NCBI RefSeq assembly: GCF_903166545.1
Contig: NZ_CAESCH010000001.1
Location: 1,120,001 to 1,184,000 of the forward strand
Origin: Metabacillus schmidteae
Lineage (GTDB): Bacteria; Bacillota; Bacilli; Bacillales; Bacillaceae
DNA length: 64,000 nucleotides
Direction of reading: 5' to 3'
In this document: positions 8,798-17,644 of the stretch, piece by piece
How the letters are laid out: the number at the start of each line of letters is the position of its first letter
Numbering within the stretch: position 1 is the stretch's first letter
Made by a program: the position numbers and the translations under genes
Notes under the pieces: generated by a model
The model's input: only the letters and a program-made list of their open reading frames with translations
Told to the model about the DNA's origin: nothing
Database searches by the model: none

Positions 8798-9811
8798 ATG
8801 AAAAAAGGGTTGAAAATTGGTACAGGAATGATGTTAGCTAGTTTTTTAGCACTAGCCGGGTGTGGAAGTAGTGACAGTTCGTCCGGAAGCACAAGTGAAG
8901 GAAGTAATGATTCTGGCAGCGGAGAAAAAACATATACAATTGGTGTAAACCAAATTGTAGAGCATCCATCATTAGACTCAGCATTAGAAGGCTTTCAAGC
9001 TGCATTAAAAGAAAAAGGTTTGGAAGTTGAATATGACGTACAGATCGCTCAAGGAGATCAAAATAATAGCCAAACGATCGCGACTAATTTTGCAGGGGAC
9101 AATGTTGATTTAATTTTTGCTAATTCAACACCAAGCGCTCAAAGTGCATTGAATGCAACTCAAGATATTCCGATTGTATTTACATCAGTAACAGATCCTA
9201 TTGGTGGAGGTCTGGTGAAAAGCTTTGAAGAACCAGGTGCAAATATTACAGGAACAACAGATACTCACCCTGATGCCATTCCTAACACAGTGAAGTTTAT
9301 TGCAGATAATGTTGAAGGAACAAAAGTAGGTATGATTTATAACTCAGGAGAGCAAAACTCTGTTGCACAAATTGATTTAGTAAAGAAAGCAATGGAAGGA
9401 ACACAATTAGAAGTAGTAGAAGCTTCTGTTTCCACATCAGCTGAAGTAAAGCAGGCAACAGAATCACTAGTAGGTAAAGTGGATTCTTTATACGTAATTA
9501 CTGATAATACGGTTGTTTCTGCATTAGAAAGTGTCATCGGTGTTGCCAGTGATAATGACATCCCATTATTTGTTGGTGAATTAGATTCTGTTAAACGCGG
9601 AGGATTCGCAGCTTATGGGTTTGACTACTATGATATCGGTTTTGAGGCAGGAGAAATGGCTGCAAGCATCTTAACTGGTGAGAAAGAAGTAAGTGAAGTT
9701 CCTGTACAATATCCGCAAAATCTAAAACTTCAAATTAATGCAAAAGCAGCAGAAGATATGGGAATTGAAATTAAAGAAGAGTGGAAAGAAGAAGCAGAAA
9801 TTCTTGAATAA
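8798..9811 (+). CDS. ABC transporter substrate-binding lipoprotein
   Basis: The protein has 337 residues. An N-terminal signal ends in the lipobox LALAGC (Cys about 22), followed by a Ser/Gly-rich linker. The mature part has the type I periplasmic-binding fold of the PF04392-type family (IGVNQIVEHPSLDSALEGF, FTSVTDPIGGGLVKS, LYVITDNTVVSALE, DYYDIGFEAGEMAA). Some members of this family bind tryptophan or other aromatic amino acids (TrpX type in streptococci), but specificity cannot be read here. It is the first gene of a three-gene operon with permease and ATPase. RBS AAAGGGGGA. Confidence 0.85.
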   Translation: MKKGLKIGTGMMLASFLALAGCGSSDSSSGSTSEGSNDSGSGEKTYTIGVNQIVEHPSLDSALEGFQAALKEKGLEVEYDVQIAQGDQNNSQTIATNFAGDNVDLIFANSTPSAQSALNATQDIPIVFTSVTDPIGGGLVKSFEEPGANITGTTDTHPDAIPNTVKFIADNVEGTKVGMIYNSGEQNSVAQIDLVKKAMEGTQLEVVEASVSTSAEVKQATESLVGKVDSLYVITDNTVVSALESVIGVASDNDIPLFVGELDSVKRGGFAAYGFDYYDIGFEAGEMAASILTGEKEVSEVPVQYPQNLKLQINAKAAEDMGIEIKEEWKEEAEILE

Positions 9812-9824
9812 AAGGTGAGGAATT

Positions 9825-10820
9825 ATGTTTACAGCCCTATTTGGATCAGTAGAGTCAGGCTTAATTTATGCGATAATGGCTCTTGGAGTATACCTATCAT
9901 TTCGAATATTAGACTTTCCGGATTTAACAGTTGACGGCAGCTTCGTCACAGGTGCAGCTGTGAGTGCTGTGTTAATTGTAAATGGTGTGAATCCTTTCTT
10001 AGCCACGTTAGTCGCATTACTTGTAGGCTTTTTGGCAGGCTGTATCACAGGGGTACTGCATACGAAAGGAAACATTAACCCGCTTTTATCCGGGATATTA
10101 ATGATGATTGCCCTGTATTCTATAAATCTTAGAATTATGGGAAAATCGAATGTTCCACTATTACAAGAGGAAACAGTTTTCACTCAATTACTTGATTGGT
10201 GGAGCAAGCTTGGAATAGATACAGGTCTAGAGAAGCTCTTCATTTCAATTGGATTGGAAGGCTATGTGCCGAAAACATGGTCGATTGTTATCACAATGCT
10301 GATTATTATTTTAGTCATTAAATATGCATTGGATTACTTCTTAAAAACAGAGGTTGGTCTAGCGATAAGAGCTGTTGGTGATAACCAAAATATGATTACA
10401 AGCTTTTCAGCAAACACTGACATGTTAAAGATTGTTGGATTAGGGCTTTCAAATGCACTTGTTGCTTTTTCAGGTGCTTTTATTGCTCAATACAATGGCT
10501 TCAGTGATGTTGGTATGGGTATCGGTATGATCATCATCGGTTTAGCCTCTGTAATTATCGGGGAAGCATTAGTCGGCACAAAAACCATTGTTCGTGCAAC
10601 GATTGCTGTTATTATCGGGGCGATTATCTACCGTCTTATTGTGGCGTTGGCCCTTCGTGTTAACTTTTTCGAGACAGGTGATATGAAGCTTATTACAGCA
10701 TGTATCGTAATTGGTGCTCTTGTCATCCCGCAAATGATTGATAAGCAAAAGGACAAACGGAAAAAAAGCTTACGCAGAAAGCGGGGGAACGACATTGCTT
10801 CAACTAGAGCAAATATTTAA
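9825..10820 (+). CDS. ABC transporter permease (branched-chain amino acid/sugar type)
   Basis: The protein has 331 residues, with about eight hydrophobic segments and a basic C-terminus. Motifs are typical of the BPD_transp_2 permease family (YLSFRILDFPDLTVDGSF, NPLLSGILMMIALYSINLRI, GLGLSNALVAFSGAF, ASVIIGEALVG). It starts 13 bp after the lipoprotein gene, with GGTGAGGA as RBS, and its last codons overlap the ATPase start. It should form the membrane channel of the importer. Confidence 0.85.
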   Translation: MFTALFGSVESGLIYAIMALGVYLSFRILDFPDLTVDGSFVTGAAVSAVLIVNGVNPFLATLVALLVGFLAGCITGVLHTKGNINPLLSGILMMIALYSINLRIMGKSNVPLLQEETVFTQLLDWWSKLGIDTGLEKLFISIGLEGYVPKTWSIVITMLIIILVIKYALDYFLKTEVGLAIRAVGDNQNMITSFSANTDMLKIVGLGLSNALVAFSGAFIAQYNGFSDVGMGIGMIIIGLASVIIGEALVGTKTIVRATIAVIIGAIIYRLIVALALRVNFFETGDMKLITACIVIGALVIPQMIDKQKDKRKKSLRRKRGNDIASTRANI

Positions 10821-11589
10821 AGTGTTTAATGAGGGTTCATTAGATGAAAAAGTGGCCCTCGACCATCTTTCTTTATCTTTAAAAGAAGGGGATTTCGTTA
10901 CAGTTATTGGTAGTAACGGTGCTGGAAAATCAACACTTCTAAATGTGATTGCCGGACGAATTACTCCAGATGATGGGGATGTTCGAATAAAGAATAAATC
11001 CATGCTGGATGTAAGAGAGTATAAACGGTCACAATATATCGGTCGGGTGTTCCAAGACCCGATGGCCGGGACATCTCCAACACTAACCATTGAAGAAAAT
11101 TTAGCTATAGCTTATTCACGTGTCCACAAGAGAACATTAAGACCAGGTGTAACAGCCAAAAGACGTGTGTTCTTCAAGGAGCAGTTAGAAATGTTAGGCT
11201 TAGGTCTTGAAAATCGTTTATCTGCCAAGGTTGGTTTGTTATCTGGTGGAGAACGCCAGGCTTTATCGTTATTAATGGCAACTTTTACAAAACCGGATAT
11301 CCTTTTACTTGACGAACACACAGCTGCTCTGGATCCATCACGTGCAGAGCTCATTACCAACTTAACAAAAATGCTTGTTGAAAAAGGGAATTTAACAACA
11401 TTAATGATTACTCATAATATGCAACAAGCAGTTGATCTTGGAAATCGTTTAATCATGATGGATAAAGGGAATATCGTGTTCCAGGCAGAAGGAGAACAAA
11501 AGCATGGCTTAACAGTGAGTTCTCTACTTGAAGAATTCTCAAAAATTAAATCAGATAGTGCTTTATCAGATAAGGCGTTATTAATTTAA
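10795..11589 (+). CDS. ABC transporter ATP-binding protein
   Basis: The protein has 264 residues. Walker A (GSNGAGKST), Q-loop region (VFQDPMAG), signature (LSGGERQ), Walker B (ILLLDEHTAALD) and switch histidine (MITHN) are all present. The start is taken as TTG 10795, 7 nt after GCGGGGG, overlapping the permease end by 26 bp; a longer frame from 10738 lacks such a site. It energises the importer encoded by the two genes upstream. Confidence 0.88.
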   Translation: MLQLEQIFKVFNEGSLDEKVALDHLSLSLKEGDFVTVIGSNGAGKSTLLNVIAGRITPDDGDVRIKNKSMLDVREYKRSQYIGRVFQDPMAGTSPTLTIEENLAIAYSRVHKRTLRPGVTAKRRVFFKEQLEMLGLGLENRLSAKVGLLSGGERQALSLLMATFTKPDILLLDEHTAALDPSRAELITNLTKMLVEKGNLTTLMITHNMQQAVDLGNRLIMMDKGNIVFQAEGEQKHGLTVSSLLEEFSKIKSDSALSDKALLI

Positions 11590-11627
11590 AAGGTACATGC
11601 TCCAAGTTCGGAGCATGTACCTTTTTT
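11588..11627. terminator. Bidirectional terminator between the ABC operon and nagB
   Basis: GGTACATGCTCC pairs with GGAGCATGTACC, with T-runs on both strands. It serves the convergent ABC operon (+) and nagB (-). Confidence 0.9.
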
Positions 11628-12372
11628 ATATACTATTCGTCGTTTTTTTTACTCCTTGCAAGGCTTCTTCATCAGCAATCACAATCGTGTGTGGATGCTG
11701 ATTTAGGATTGAAGCCGGGAATGATTCTGTCACTTCTCCTCTAAATAACTCAGCCATTGCTTGTTGTTTTGCTTTTCCGGAAGCTAACAGAAGGATTTCT
11801 CTGCTTTGAAAGATTGTTTGGATTCCCATTGTAATAGCCTGTTTCGGAACATCCTCAAGACGATCAAAAAATCGCGCATTTGCTTCTCGAGTAGAAGCAG
11901 CTAAATCAACAACATGTGTTCTTGATTGAAAGGAAGTACCAGGTTCATTAAAACCTATGTGACCGTTGGCTCCTATCCCTAAAATTTGAAGGTCAATTCC
12001 ACCGGCATTGATTATTTTATTTTCATATTCTTCGCATTCTGCTTGTGTGTTTTCATTTGTACCTAAAGGGATATGAGTTTGATCTAATGAAATATCAATA
12101 TGCTTAAATAGATGTTCATTCATATAGTGAAAATAGCTGTTTGAGTCATCTTTTTTAAGTCCAATGTATTCGTCTAAGTTAAAAGTTTTTACATGGGTGT
12201 AAGAAGTTTGATGTAGCCTATAATCTGCGATTAATTCTTCATATACTCCCTTAGGTGTACCGCCTGTAGCTAATCCTAAATTTAATTGAGTGCTGCTTTT
12301 GATTTTGTTTAACATATATTCAGCAGCTTTTTTACTCATTTCGTTATAATCCTTCACTTCAATGATTTTCAA
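11626..12372 (-). CDS. nagB: Glucosamine-6-phosphate deaminase NagB
   Basis: The protein has 248 residues. It converts glucosamine-6-phosphate to fructose-6-phosphate and ammonia, feeding GlcNAc carbon into glycolysis. Motifs: LGLATGGTPKGVYEEL, FNLDEYIGL, GIGANGHIGFNEPGTSF (with the conserved active-site Asp/His region) and LLASGKAKQQAM. The start is TTG 12372 after AAAGGAGGTG; nagA ends inside this gene, a 14-bp overlap, so the two are translationally coupled. Confidence 0.93.
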   Translation of the reverse strand: MKIIEVKDYNEMSKKAAEYMLNKIKSSTQLNLGLATGGTPKGVYEELIADYRLHQTSYTHVKTFNLDEYIGLKKDDSNSYFHYMNEHLFKHIDISLDQTHIPLGTNENTQAECEEYENKIINAGGIDLQILGIGANGHIGFNEPGTSFQSRTHVVDLAASTREANARFFDRLEDVPKQAITMGIQTIFQSREILLLASGKAKQQAMAELFRGEVTESFPASILNQHPHTIVIADEEALQGVKKTTNSI

Positions 12373-13567
12373 GGTTAGCACCTCCTTTAAAATAAGCAAT
12401 TTTTCCTTTGCAAATGGTCATAAAGATGTCCATATTTTCATCAAGGATTACGAGGTCTGCATCTTTGCCGATCGCGATACTCCCTTTTCTATCAAAAACA
12501 TTGAGTTGCTTAGCAGGATTTTCACAAGCCATTTTAATTGCACTCTTAATACTGCACCCAGTGAATTTCTGTATATTTTTAAATGCATCTATCATTTTAA
12601 GGACACTACCAGCTAAAGTGTTTTCATCGAGTAAAGCTTTCCCGTTTTTTACGGTGACCATTTGACCGCCTAAATCATATTCTCCCTCTTCCAGCCATTT
12701 AGCTCTCATCGCATCTGTTATTAACATCATTCTTTCATCTGTAATCTGCTTATAAGCAACATTTACAATTTCCGGTGAAACATGAACTCCATCTGCGATA
12801 ATTTCTACCATTAACTCATCCCTAAGGAAAGCAGCACCAACAATCCCTGGATCACGATGGTGTAGTCCAGTCATTTGATTAAATAAATGTGTGACATGTG
12901 TAAGTCCATGATCAATCGCTTCCAAAACTTGTGGATAAGATGCCTCGGAATGGGCAATCGAAGAAAGAATGTTTTTATTCTTTAAATAGTCTAAAAGCTC
13001 ATTTCCTCCTGGCAACTCTGGAGCTAGAGTAACAAGCTTAATTTGATTATTTGATAAGGACTCAAGTCTTTTGAAAATTTGGGTATTTGGGTCAACTATA
13101 TGTTGAATAGGTTGGGCACCGGCTTTGCCTTTATGAATAAATGGACCTTCTAAGTGAATCCCTAACACTTCGGCATTTCCTTCAGTTTGGAGGGAAGTTA
13201 TATATTCTCCCGCATTTCCTAATGATTTTTCTATCTCGGTTATGTCCTCTGTTATTGTAGTTACCAAAAAGCTGGTCGTTCCTTCTTTCGGAAGGGTAGA
13301 AGCCATCGTATCAAGAGCTTCTTTTGAAGCATCCATCGTATCGGCTCCATTCACGCCGTGAATATGAAGGTCAATCATACCAGGGATAATCTGATATTCT
13401 TCCGGTATAGTAATAATCTTATAATCTGATGAAGAAAGATGTTCATTAGATCTGCCTATATTTGTTATTTTTCCACGATCAATTTGAAGGAAACCTGATT
13501 TCACTATTTGTTCCTCAGAATAAATGGTTCCATGCTTAATGATCAATTTGTCTGAAATGATCTCCAT
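12359..13567 (-). CDS. nagA: N-acetylglucosamine-6-phosphate deacetylase NagA
   Basis: The protein has 402 residues. It removes acetate from GlcNAc-6-P to give glucosamine-6-P for NagB. An amidohydrolase with the metal site in MIDLHIHGVNGADTMD, GIHLEGPF (Glu ligand), SIAHSEASYP, THLFNQMTGLHHRDPGIVGA and the catalytic Asp in LITDAMRA. RBS GGGGGTATTCAT. First gene of the nagA-nagB operon, divergent from nagP. Confidence 0.95.
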   Translation of the reverse strand: MEIISDKLIIKHGTIYSEEQIVKSGFLQIDRGKITNIGRSNEHLSSSDYKIITIPEEYQIIPGMIDLHIHGVNGADTMDASKEALDTMASTLPKEGTTSFLVTTITEDITEIEKSLGNAGEYITSLQTEGNAEVLGIHLEGPFIHKGKAGAQPIQHIVDPNTQIFKRLESLSNNQIKLVTLAPELPGGNELLDYLKNKNILSSIAHSEASYPQVLEAIDHGLTHVTHLFNQMTGLHHRDPGIVGAAFLRDELMVEIIADGVHVSPEIVNVAYKQITDERMMLITDAMRAKWLEEGEYDLGGQMVTVKNGKALLDENTLAGSVLKMIDAFKNIQKFTGCSIKSAIKMACENPAKQLNVFDRKGSIAIGKDADLVILDENMDIFMTICKGKIAYFKGGANLENH

Positions 13568-13619
13568 ATGAATACCCCCTTTGAATAGTATTAGAGGAAA
13601 AGGTTTAAATTATGAATAT

Positions 13620-13653
13620 AGAATATCATCTCTTAATATAGTTGTCTATACCA
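13620..13653 (-). promoter_or_regulatory. nagAB promoter with NagR-type operator
   Basis: On the minus strand the -35 TAGACA (13643-13648) and -10 TATTCT (13620-13625) are 17 bp apart. The -35 is embedded in CTGGTATAGACAACTATA (13637-13653), which fits the NagR/YvoA operator type ATTGGTATAGACAACT. Repression by promoter occlusion, relieved by GlcN-6-P, is the expected mode. Confidence 0.7.
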
Positions 13654-13716
13654 GTTAAAAACCTTGTATGTTAATCTTACAACAAATATGACAAGAATAA
13701 TTGTTTGATATATAAA

Positions 13717-13752
13717 ATTGGTATAGACATCTAGAATTATTGGTGTTACTAT
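13717..13752 (+). promoter_or_regulatory. nagP promoter with NagR-type operator
   Basis: ATTGGTATAGACATCTAG (from 13717) contains the -35 TAGACA (13724-13729), and the -10 TACTAT lies 17 bp further on (13747-13752). This mirrors the arrangement at nagAB. Confidence 0.7.
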
Positions 13753-13759
13753 ATGCGTA

Positions 13760-13772
13760 TGAAACGCTTTCA
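13760..13772. promoter_or_regulatory. Imperfect cre-like site upstream of nagP
   Basis: TGAAACGCTTTCA is a palindrome one base shorter than the standard 14-bp cre (TGWAANCGNTNWCA). It lies just downstream of the nagP promoter, a position suited to CcpA roadblock, but the shortened spacing makes it doubtful. Confidence 0.35.
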
Positions 13773-13844
13773 AAGTTGTTAGCGTGTTATTAGCAAAATG
13801 ATCTAATTTTATTCCTATATATTATTGGATAGGGGGAAGTCAAC

Positions 13845-15296
13845 ATGATGAAATATTTACAAAATATTGGAAGGTCATTAATGTTGCCAGTTGCTGTTTT
13901 ACCGGCTGCAGCAATATTAATGGGGATTGGTTATTGGATTGACCCGGCTGGCTGGGGAGCAGGCAGTCCAGTAGCTGCATTTTTAATTAAAGCCGGTTCC
14001 TCGATTATTGACAATATGTCGATTCTATTTGCAGTAGGTGTGGCACTGGGAATGTCTAAAAATAGAGATGGATCTGCTGCATTAAGTGGTTTAGTCGCTT
14101 ACCTTGTCATTACAACATTACTTTCAACCGATTCTGTAGCAATGCTTCAAGGAATTGATGCAGAATCAGTTAATCCAGCTTTTGAAAAAATTGGGAATCA
14201 GTTTATTGGAATTTTATCAGGGATTGTTGCTTCAGTTATGTATAACCGGTTTAGCGAAGTTCAGTTACCTGCTGCTTTAGCGTTCTTTAGTGGTAAAAGA
14301 CTAGTTCCAATTATGACAGCTGTATCTATGCTGGTAGCCTCATTAATTCTTTTTTTCGCATGGCCTGTCATTTTCACGGGATTAGTAACTTTTGGAACAG
14401 CTATAAGTAAACTGGAGTTTATCGGAGCAGGATTGTATGGATTCTTTAATCGTTTGTTAATTCCAACAGGATTACATCATGCCTTAAACTCAGTATTCTG
14501 GTTTGATGTAGCGGGAATTAATGATATTGGTAACTTCTGGGCTGGAACTGGTACAAAAGGAGTTACAGGTATGTATCAGGCTGGATTCTTCCCAATTATG
14601 ATGTTTGGATTACCGGCAGCAGCCTTAGCGATGTATCATACAGCAAAAACAAAGCGTAAAAAACAAGCTGCATCCTTAATGCTAGCGGCAGGGTTTGCCT
14701 CATTCTTTACTGGAGTGACAGAGCCGCTTGAATTTTCATTTATGTTTTTAGCACCTGGACTTTATGTTGTACATGCCGCTTTAACAGGGATATCATTGGC
14801 AGTTGCTTCATTCTTCCATTGGACCGCTGGATTCGGGTTTAGTGCAGGATTAGTCGACTTTGTCCTAAGCTCAAGATTACCTTTAGCAAATCAACCATAT
14901 ATGCTTCTACTACAAGGGTTAGCATTTGCAGTGATCTATTATGTTCTATTCAGATTTTTAATTACAAAGTTTAATTTGGCCACACCAGGTAGAGAGGCAG
15001 ATACAGAAGAAGCTGTTGAGGCTGAAGAAGAAGGACCTGTCACTTCAGAAAATAAATTTGCAAGAATGGCAAATGTTATTTATGAAGGTCTGGGTGGAGA
15101 TGAAAATGTTACATCTGTAGACAATTGTGTTACCCGATTAAGAATTGAAGTGAAAGACATGGATGCAGTTGATCAAAGTAAAATTAAATCAACCGGTATT
15201 CCGGGTATCAACATTGTTGGCCCACAAAGCATTCAAGTGATTGTAGGGACACAAGTGCAATTTGTTGCAGATGAGATTGCTAAGATTAGAAAGTAA
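13845..15296 (+). CDS. nagP: PTS N-acetylglucosamine transporter EIICB (NagP)
   Basis: The protein has 483 residues. EIIC membrane domain at about 1-380 (SLMLPVAVLPAAAILMGIGY, LLIPTGLHHALNSVFWF, FFTGVTEPLEFSFMF), acidic linker, then an EIIB domain at about 403-483 with the phosphorylated cysteine in SVDNCVTRLRIEV. It imports and phosphorylates GlcNAc to GlcNAc-6-P. There is no fused EIIA, so EIIA must come from another protein, probably a glucose-type EIIA. Substrate is assigned from family and the nag neighbours. Confidence 0.92.
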   Translation: MMKYLQNIGRSLMLPVAVLPAAAILMGIGYWIDPAGWGAGSPVAAFLIKAGSSIIDNMSILFAVGVALGMSKNRDGSAALSGLVAYLVITTLLSTDSVAMLQGIDAESVNPAFEKIGNQFIGILSGIVASVMYNRFSEVQLPAALAFFSGKRLVPIMTAVSMLVASLILFFAWPVIFTGLVTFGTAISKLEFIGAGLYGFFNRLLIPTGLHHALNSVFWFDVAGINDIGNFWAGTGTKGVTGMYQAGFFPIMMFGLPAAALAMYHTAKTKRKKQAASLMLAAGFASFFTGVTEPLEFSFMFLAPGLYVVHAALTGISLAVASFFHWTAGFGFSAGLVDFVLSSRLPLANQPYMLLLQGLAFAVIYYVLFRFLITKFNLATPGREADTEEAVEAEEEGPVTSENKFARMANVIYEGLGGDENVTSVDNCVTRLRIEVKDMDAVDQSKIKSTGIPGINIVGPQSIQVIVGTQVQFVADEIAKIRK

Positions 15297-15298
15297 AC

Positions 15299-15342
15299 AA
15301 AACAGAAAACTACCTGTTACATTCAGGTAGTTTTCTGTTTTG
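15299..15342 (+). terminator. Terminator of nagP
   Basis: AAACAGAAAACTACCTG pairs with its perfect complement around a 7-nt loop and runs into TTTT. Confidence 0.88.
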
Positions 15343-15349
15343 TTTCTAA

Positions 15350-15379
15350 TTGTAAATCCATTGTACTATTTATTATAAT
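15350..15379 (+). promoter_or_regulatory. Candidate promoter of nagR
   Basis: TTGTAA and TATAAT separated by 18 bp, 33 bp before the start codon. No GGTATAGAC-type operator is visible here, so nagR may not be autoregulated through the same motif. Confidence 0.5.
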
Positions 15380-15411
15380 AGGTAATAGTGATATCGAAAG
15401 GAGATCTTTAT

Positions 15412-16137
15412 GTGATAGACAAAAATTCTCCTCTTCCATTGTATTATCAGTTAGAAGAGCAAATAAAAAAATCTATAGAGACAGAAAATCTGCAACCAGG
15501 GGATGCCCTGCCCTCAGAAAGAGAGCTCTCAGAAAGCTATCAAATAAGTCGTATGACTGTTCGTCAAGCTATTACAAACCTTGTTAACAAGGGATATCTC
15601 TTTAGGGAAAAAGGAAAAGGGACCTTTGTTTCCAACCAAAAATTTGAACAAAATCTACAAGGTCTCACAAGTTTTACCGAAGATATGAAAGCTCGCAACT
15701 TAGTCCCGGGAAGTAAGTTATTGCATTTTGAAATATATCCTGCTGATGATGATATAAAAGCAAGGCTTTCTCTTAAAGAGGATGAATTTATTTATAAAAT
15801 AAAGCGCCTTCGCTTAGCAAATAATGATCCAATTGCTGTAGAGACAAGCTATCTACCAGTTAATCTGGTTCCCGGTTTAACGCCTGATATATTAGCAAGC
15901 TCCATCTACACCTATATTGAACAAGATCTGGAATTGACAATCGGTCATGCCTCACAAACGGTTGAGGCAGCCATTGTCGATGCTGAAGATCAACAGCATT
16001 TGAACATAAATAAAGGTGTTCCAATCCTGTTAATTCAACGGGAAACATACTTGGAAAATGGCACTCCACTTGAGCTTGTAAGGTCCTCATACCGTGCGGA
16101 TAAATATAAGTTTAAGATTGATATCGAAAGAAAATGA
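15412..16137 (+). CDS. nagR: GntR/HutC-family repressor NagR (YvoA)
   Basis: The protein has 241 residues. N-terminal winged helix (LQPGDALPSERELSESYQIS, RMTVRQAITNLVNKGYL, GKGTFVS) and C-terminal UTRA-type effector domain (LTSFTEDMKARN, ETSYLP, LELVRSSYRADKYKF). Known homologues repress nagAB/nagP and respond to amino-sugar phosphates. The start is GTG 15412, nine nt after AGGAG; the overlapping ATG 15410 is followed at once by TGA. Placed after nagP, with its own promoter. Confidence 0.9.
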   Translation: MIDKNSPLPLYYQLEEQIKKSIETENLQPGDALPSERELSESYQISRMTVRQAITNLVNKGYLFREKGKGTFVSNQKFEQNLQGLTSFTEDMKARNLVPGSKLLHFEIYPADDDIKARLSLKEDEFIYKIKRLRLANNDPIAVETSYLPVNLVPGLTPDILASSIYTYIEQDLELTIGHASQTVEAAIVDAEDQQHLNINKGVPILLIQRETYLENGTPLELVRSSYRADKYKFKIDIERK

Positions 16138-16178
16138 AAATGAGCCCAACCTAATGTTGTTAGGAAGGGCTCATTTTT
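16137..16178. terminator. Bidirectional terminator between nagR and the SIS gene
   Basis: AATGAGCCC pairs with GGGCTCATT, with an inner CCTAA/TTAGG stem and T-runs on both sides. Confidence 0.85.
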
Positions 16179-16923
16179 ATTTTTTATCAAACTTAAGCAA
16201 TGGAATACGATCATGATATGTTTCAATCAATTTCTGATTATGCTCCTCAGCGCCTTCAATATTACCACTTAAAAACACTGGAGCCTCATGTCCAACATTT
16301 ATCATCATTTTTATTGCTTCAGCAAAAATAGCATTCAACATCGTTGTTCCAATAACTGTTGAAGTTGGTCCAAATGGAACCGGGGAGTTTTCGTAGTAAA
16401 GAGCAGCATCTCCTTTTGTCACATGGTTATTAAGGGCTAAATCAACGACCTCAGATAAAAAATTTCCGCTTTTATGCCTCGATGCTTTTCCGTCTACATA
16501 ATGAAAGGAACTCATGCCTACCACATAAGCGCCCTGTTTTTTCGAATGTATGGCAACGTCAATTGGGACGGGATTTATTCCAGAGGTTGATATGACAAAA
16601 ACAACATCATTAGAATGGATATCTTGATTATAGATAAACCCTTCAGCATAATTGTTTTGCCTTTCAAGATATGATGATTTAACCGCCCCTTTATGCAGCA
16701 TTAATTCCTCAATGAAGATCGGTTTAACAGGTGCCAAGCCACCTGCCCGATAAAACATTTCCTCTGTTAGCATATGAGAGTGACCACACCCGAAAAGGTG
16801 GATAATGCCATTTGCTTGAATCGAATTTGAGACTTTCTCTGCTGCAATTTCCATAGACTTTTTTTCCTGTTCAAGTACAAGTTCAAGCTTCTCCTGGATC
16901 TTTTCAAAATAAGCTGTAAGCAT
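16177..16923 (-). CDS. SIS-domain protein of the UPF0309 type
   Basis: The protein has 248 residues with a sugar-isomerase/phosphosugar-binding fold: GIIHLFGCGHSHMLTEEM near the N-terminus, VVFVISTSGINPVPIDVA, and VIGTTMLNAIFAEAI. It resembles the UPF0309 family, whose substrate is not established. Its position beside the nag genes suggests an amino-sugar phosphate ligand, but it is convergent with nagR and not in the same operon. It is too short and differently arranged to be GlmS or a MurQ etherase with certainty. Confidence 0.75.
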   Translation of the reverse strand: MLTAYFEKIQEKLELVLEQEKKSMEIAAEKVSNSIQANGIIHLFGCGHSHMLTEEMFYRAGGLAPVKPIFIEELMLHKGAVKSSYLERQNNYAEGFIYNQDIHSNDVVFVISTSGINPVPIDVAIHSKKQGAYVVGMSSFHYVDGKASRHKSGNFLSEVVDLALNNHVTKGDAALYYENSPVPFGPTSTVIGTTMLNAIFAEAIKMMINVGHEAPVFLSGNIEGAEEHNQKLIETYHDRIPLLKFDKK

Positions 16924-17068
16924 GTATTCACCTTCAATTAGTTAAGTTAATTTTATTTCATTTAGTTTATTATGTTTCGAAAGAAAAGCTAAATGCAACA
17001 AAAAAGTTGTATGTTATATGATACAGATGTATACTATATTATACGATGGCAATATATGGGGGAATATG

Positions 17069-17620
17069 ATGAAATCAATTCAAACTCAAATCGCAGAAAA
17101 TTTAAAACAAATACGTAAGCTTCGGGGATATAGCTATGATCAGTTGGCGAATTTAACTAGTGTGAGTAAAGGAATGCTTTCCCAAATTGAAAAAGGTGAA
17201 TCAAGTCCCACTGTTAACACGCTATGGAAAATAGCAAATGGACTTCAGGTGTCATTTTCATCACTTGTTGAGGAGAGCGAACCTACTGTATCTGTTATAA
17301 GATTACATGATAAAAGTGCGGTCATGGAAGAGGGGGAACAGTATCAAGTATACCCTTATTTCCCATTTGATTCTTCCAAAAAATTTGAAGTCTACTATAT
17401 TGAAATGAAACCAGGATGCATTCACACTTCAGATCGTCACCATGGAAATGTTGAAGAATATGTACTTGTATGTGAAGGGGAAGCCAAAGTATCAATACAA
17501 GAAGAGTCATATGTATTAAAAAAAGGTGATTCGATGAAATTTCAGGCAAATCACTCACATACATATGCAAACGAAACAAATCAAATAACAAGTTTTTATC
17601 TACTAATTTATTATTCTTAA
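17069..17620 (+). CDS. XRE-family regulator with C-terminal cupin
   Basis: The protein has 183 residues. Residues 1-65 are an XRE helix-turn-helix (IAENLKQIRKLRGYSYDQLA, VSKGMLSQIEKGESSPTVNT); residues about 105-180 are a cupin barrel (HGNVEEYVLVCEGEAKVSI, KKGDSMKFQANHSHTY). The start is ATG 17069 after TGGGGGAATATG. It lies 24 bp before azlC and is probably the co-transcribed regulator of the azl transporter; the cupin probably binds a small effector. Confidence 0.85.
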   Translation: MKSIQTQIAENLKQIRKLRGYSYDQLANLTSVSKGMLSQIEKGESSPTVNTLWKIANGLQVSFSSLVEESEPTVSVIRLHDKSAVMEEGEQYQVYPYFPFDSSKKFEVYYIEMKPGCIHTSDRHHGNVEEYVLVCEGEAKVSIQEESYVLKKGDSMKFQANHSHTYANETNQITSFYLLIYYS

Positions 17621-17644
17621 ATAGTAGTAATGGGAGGTATTAGT

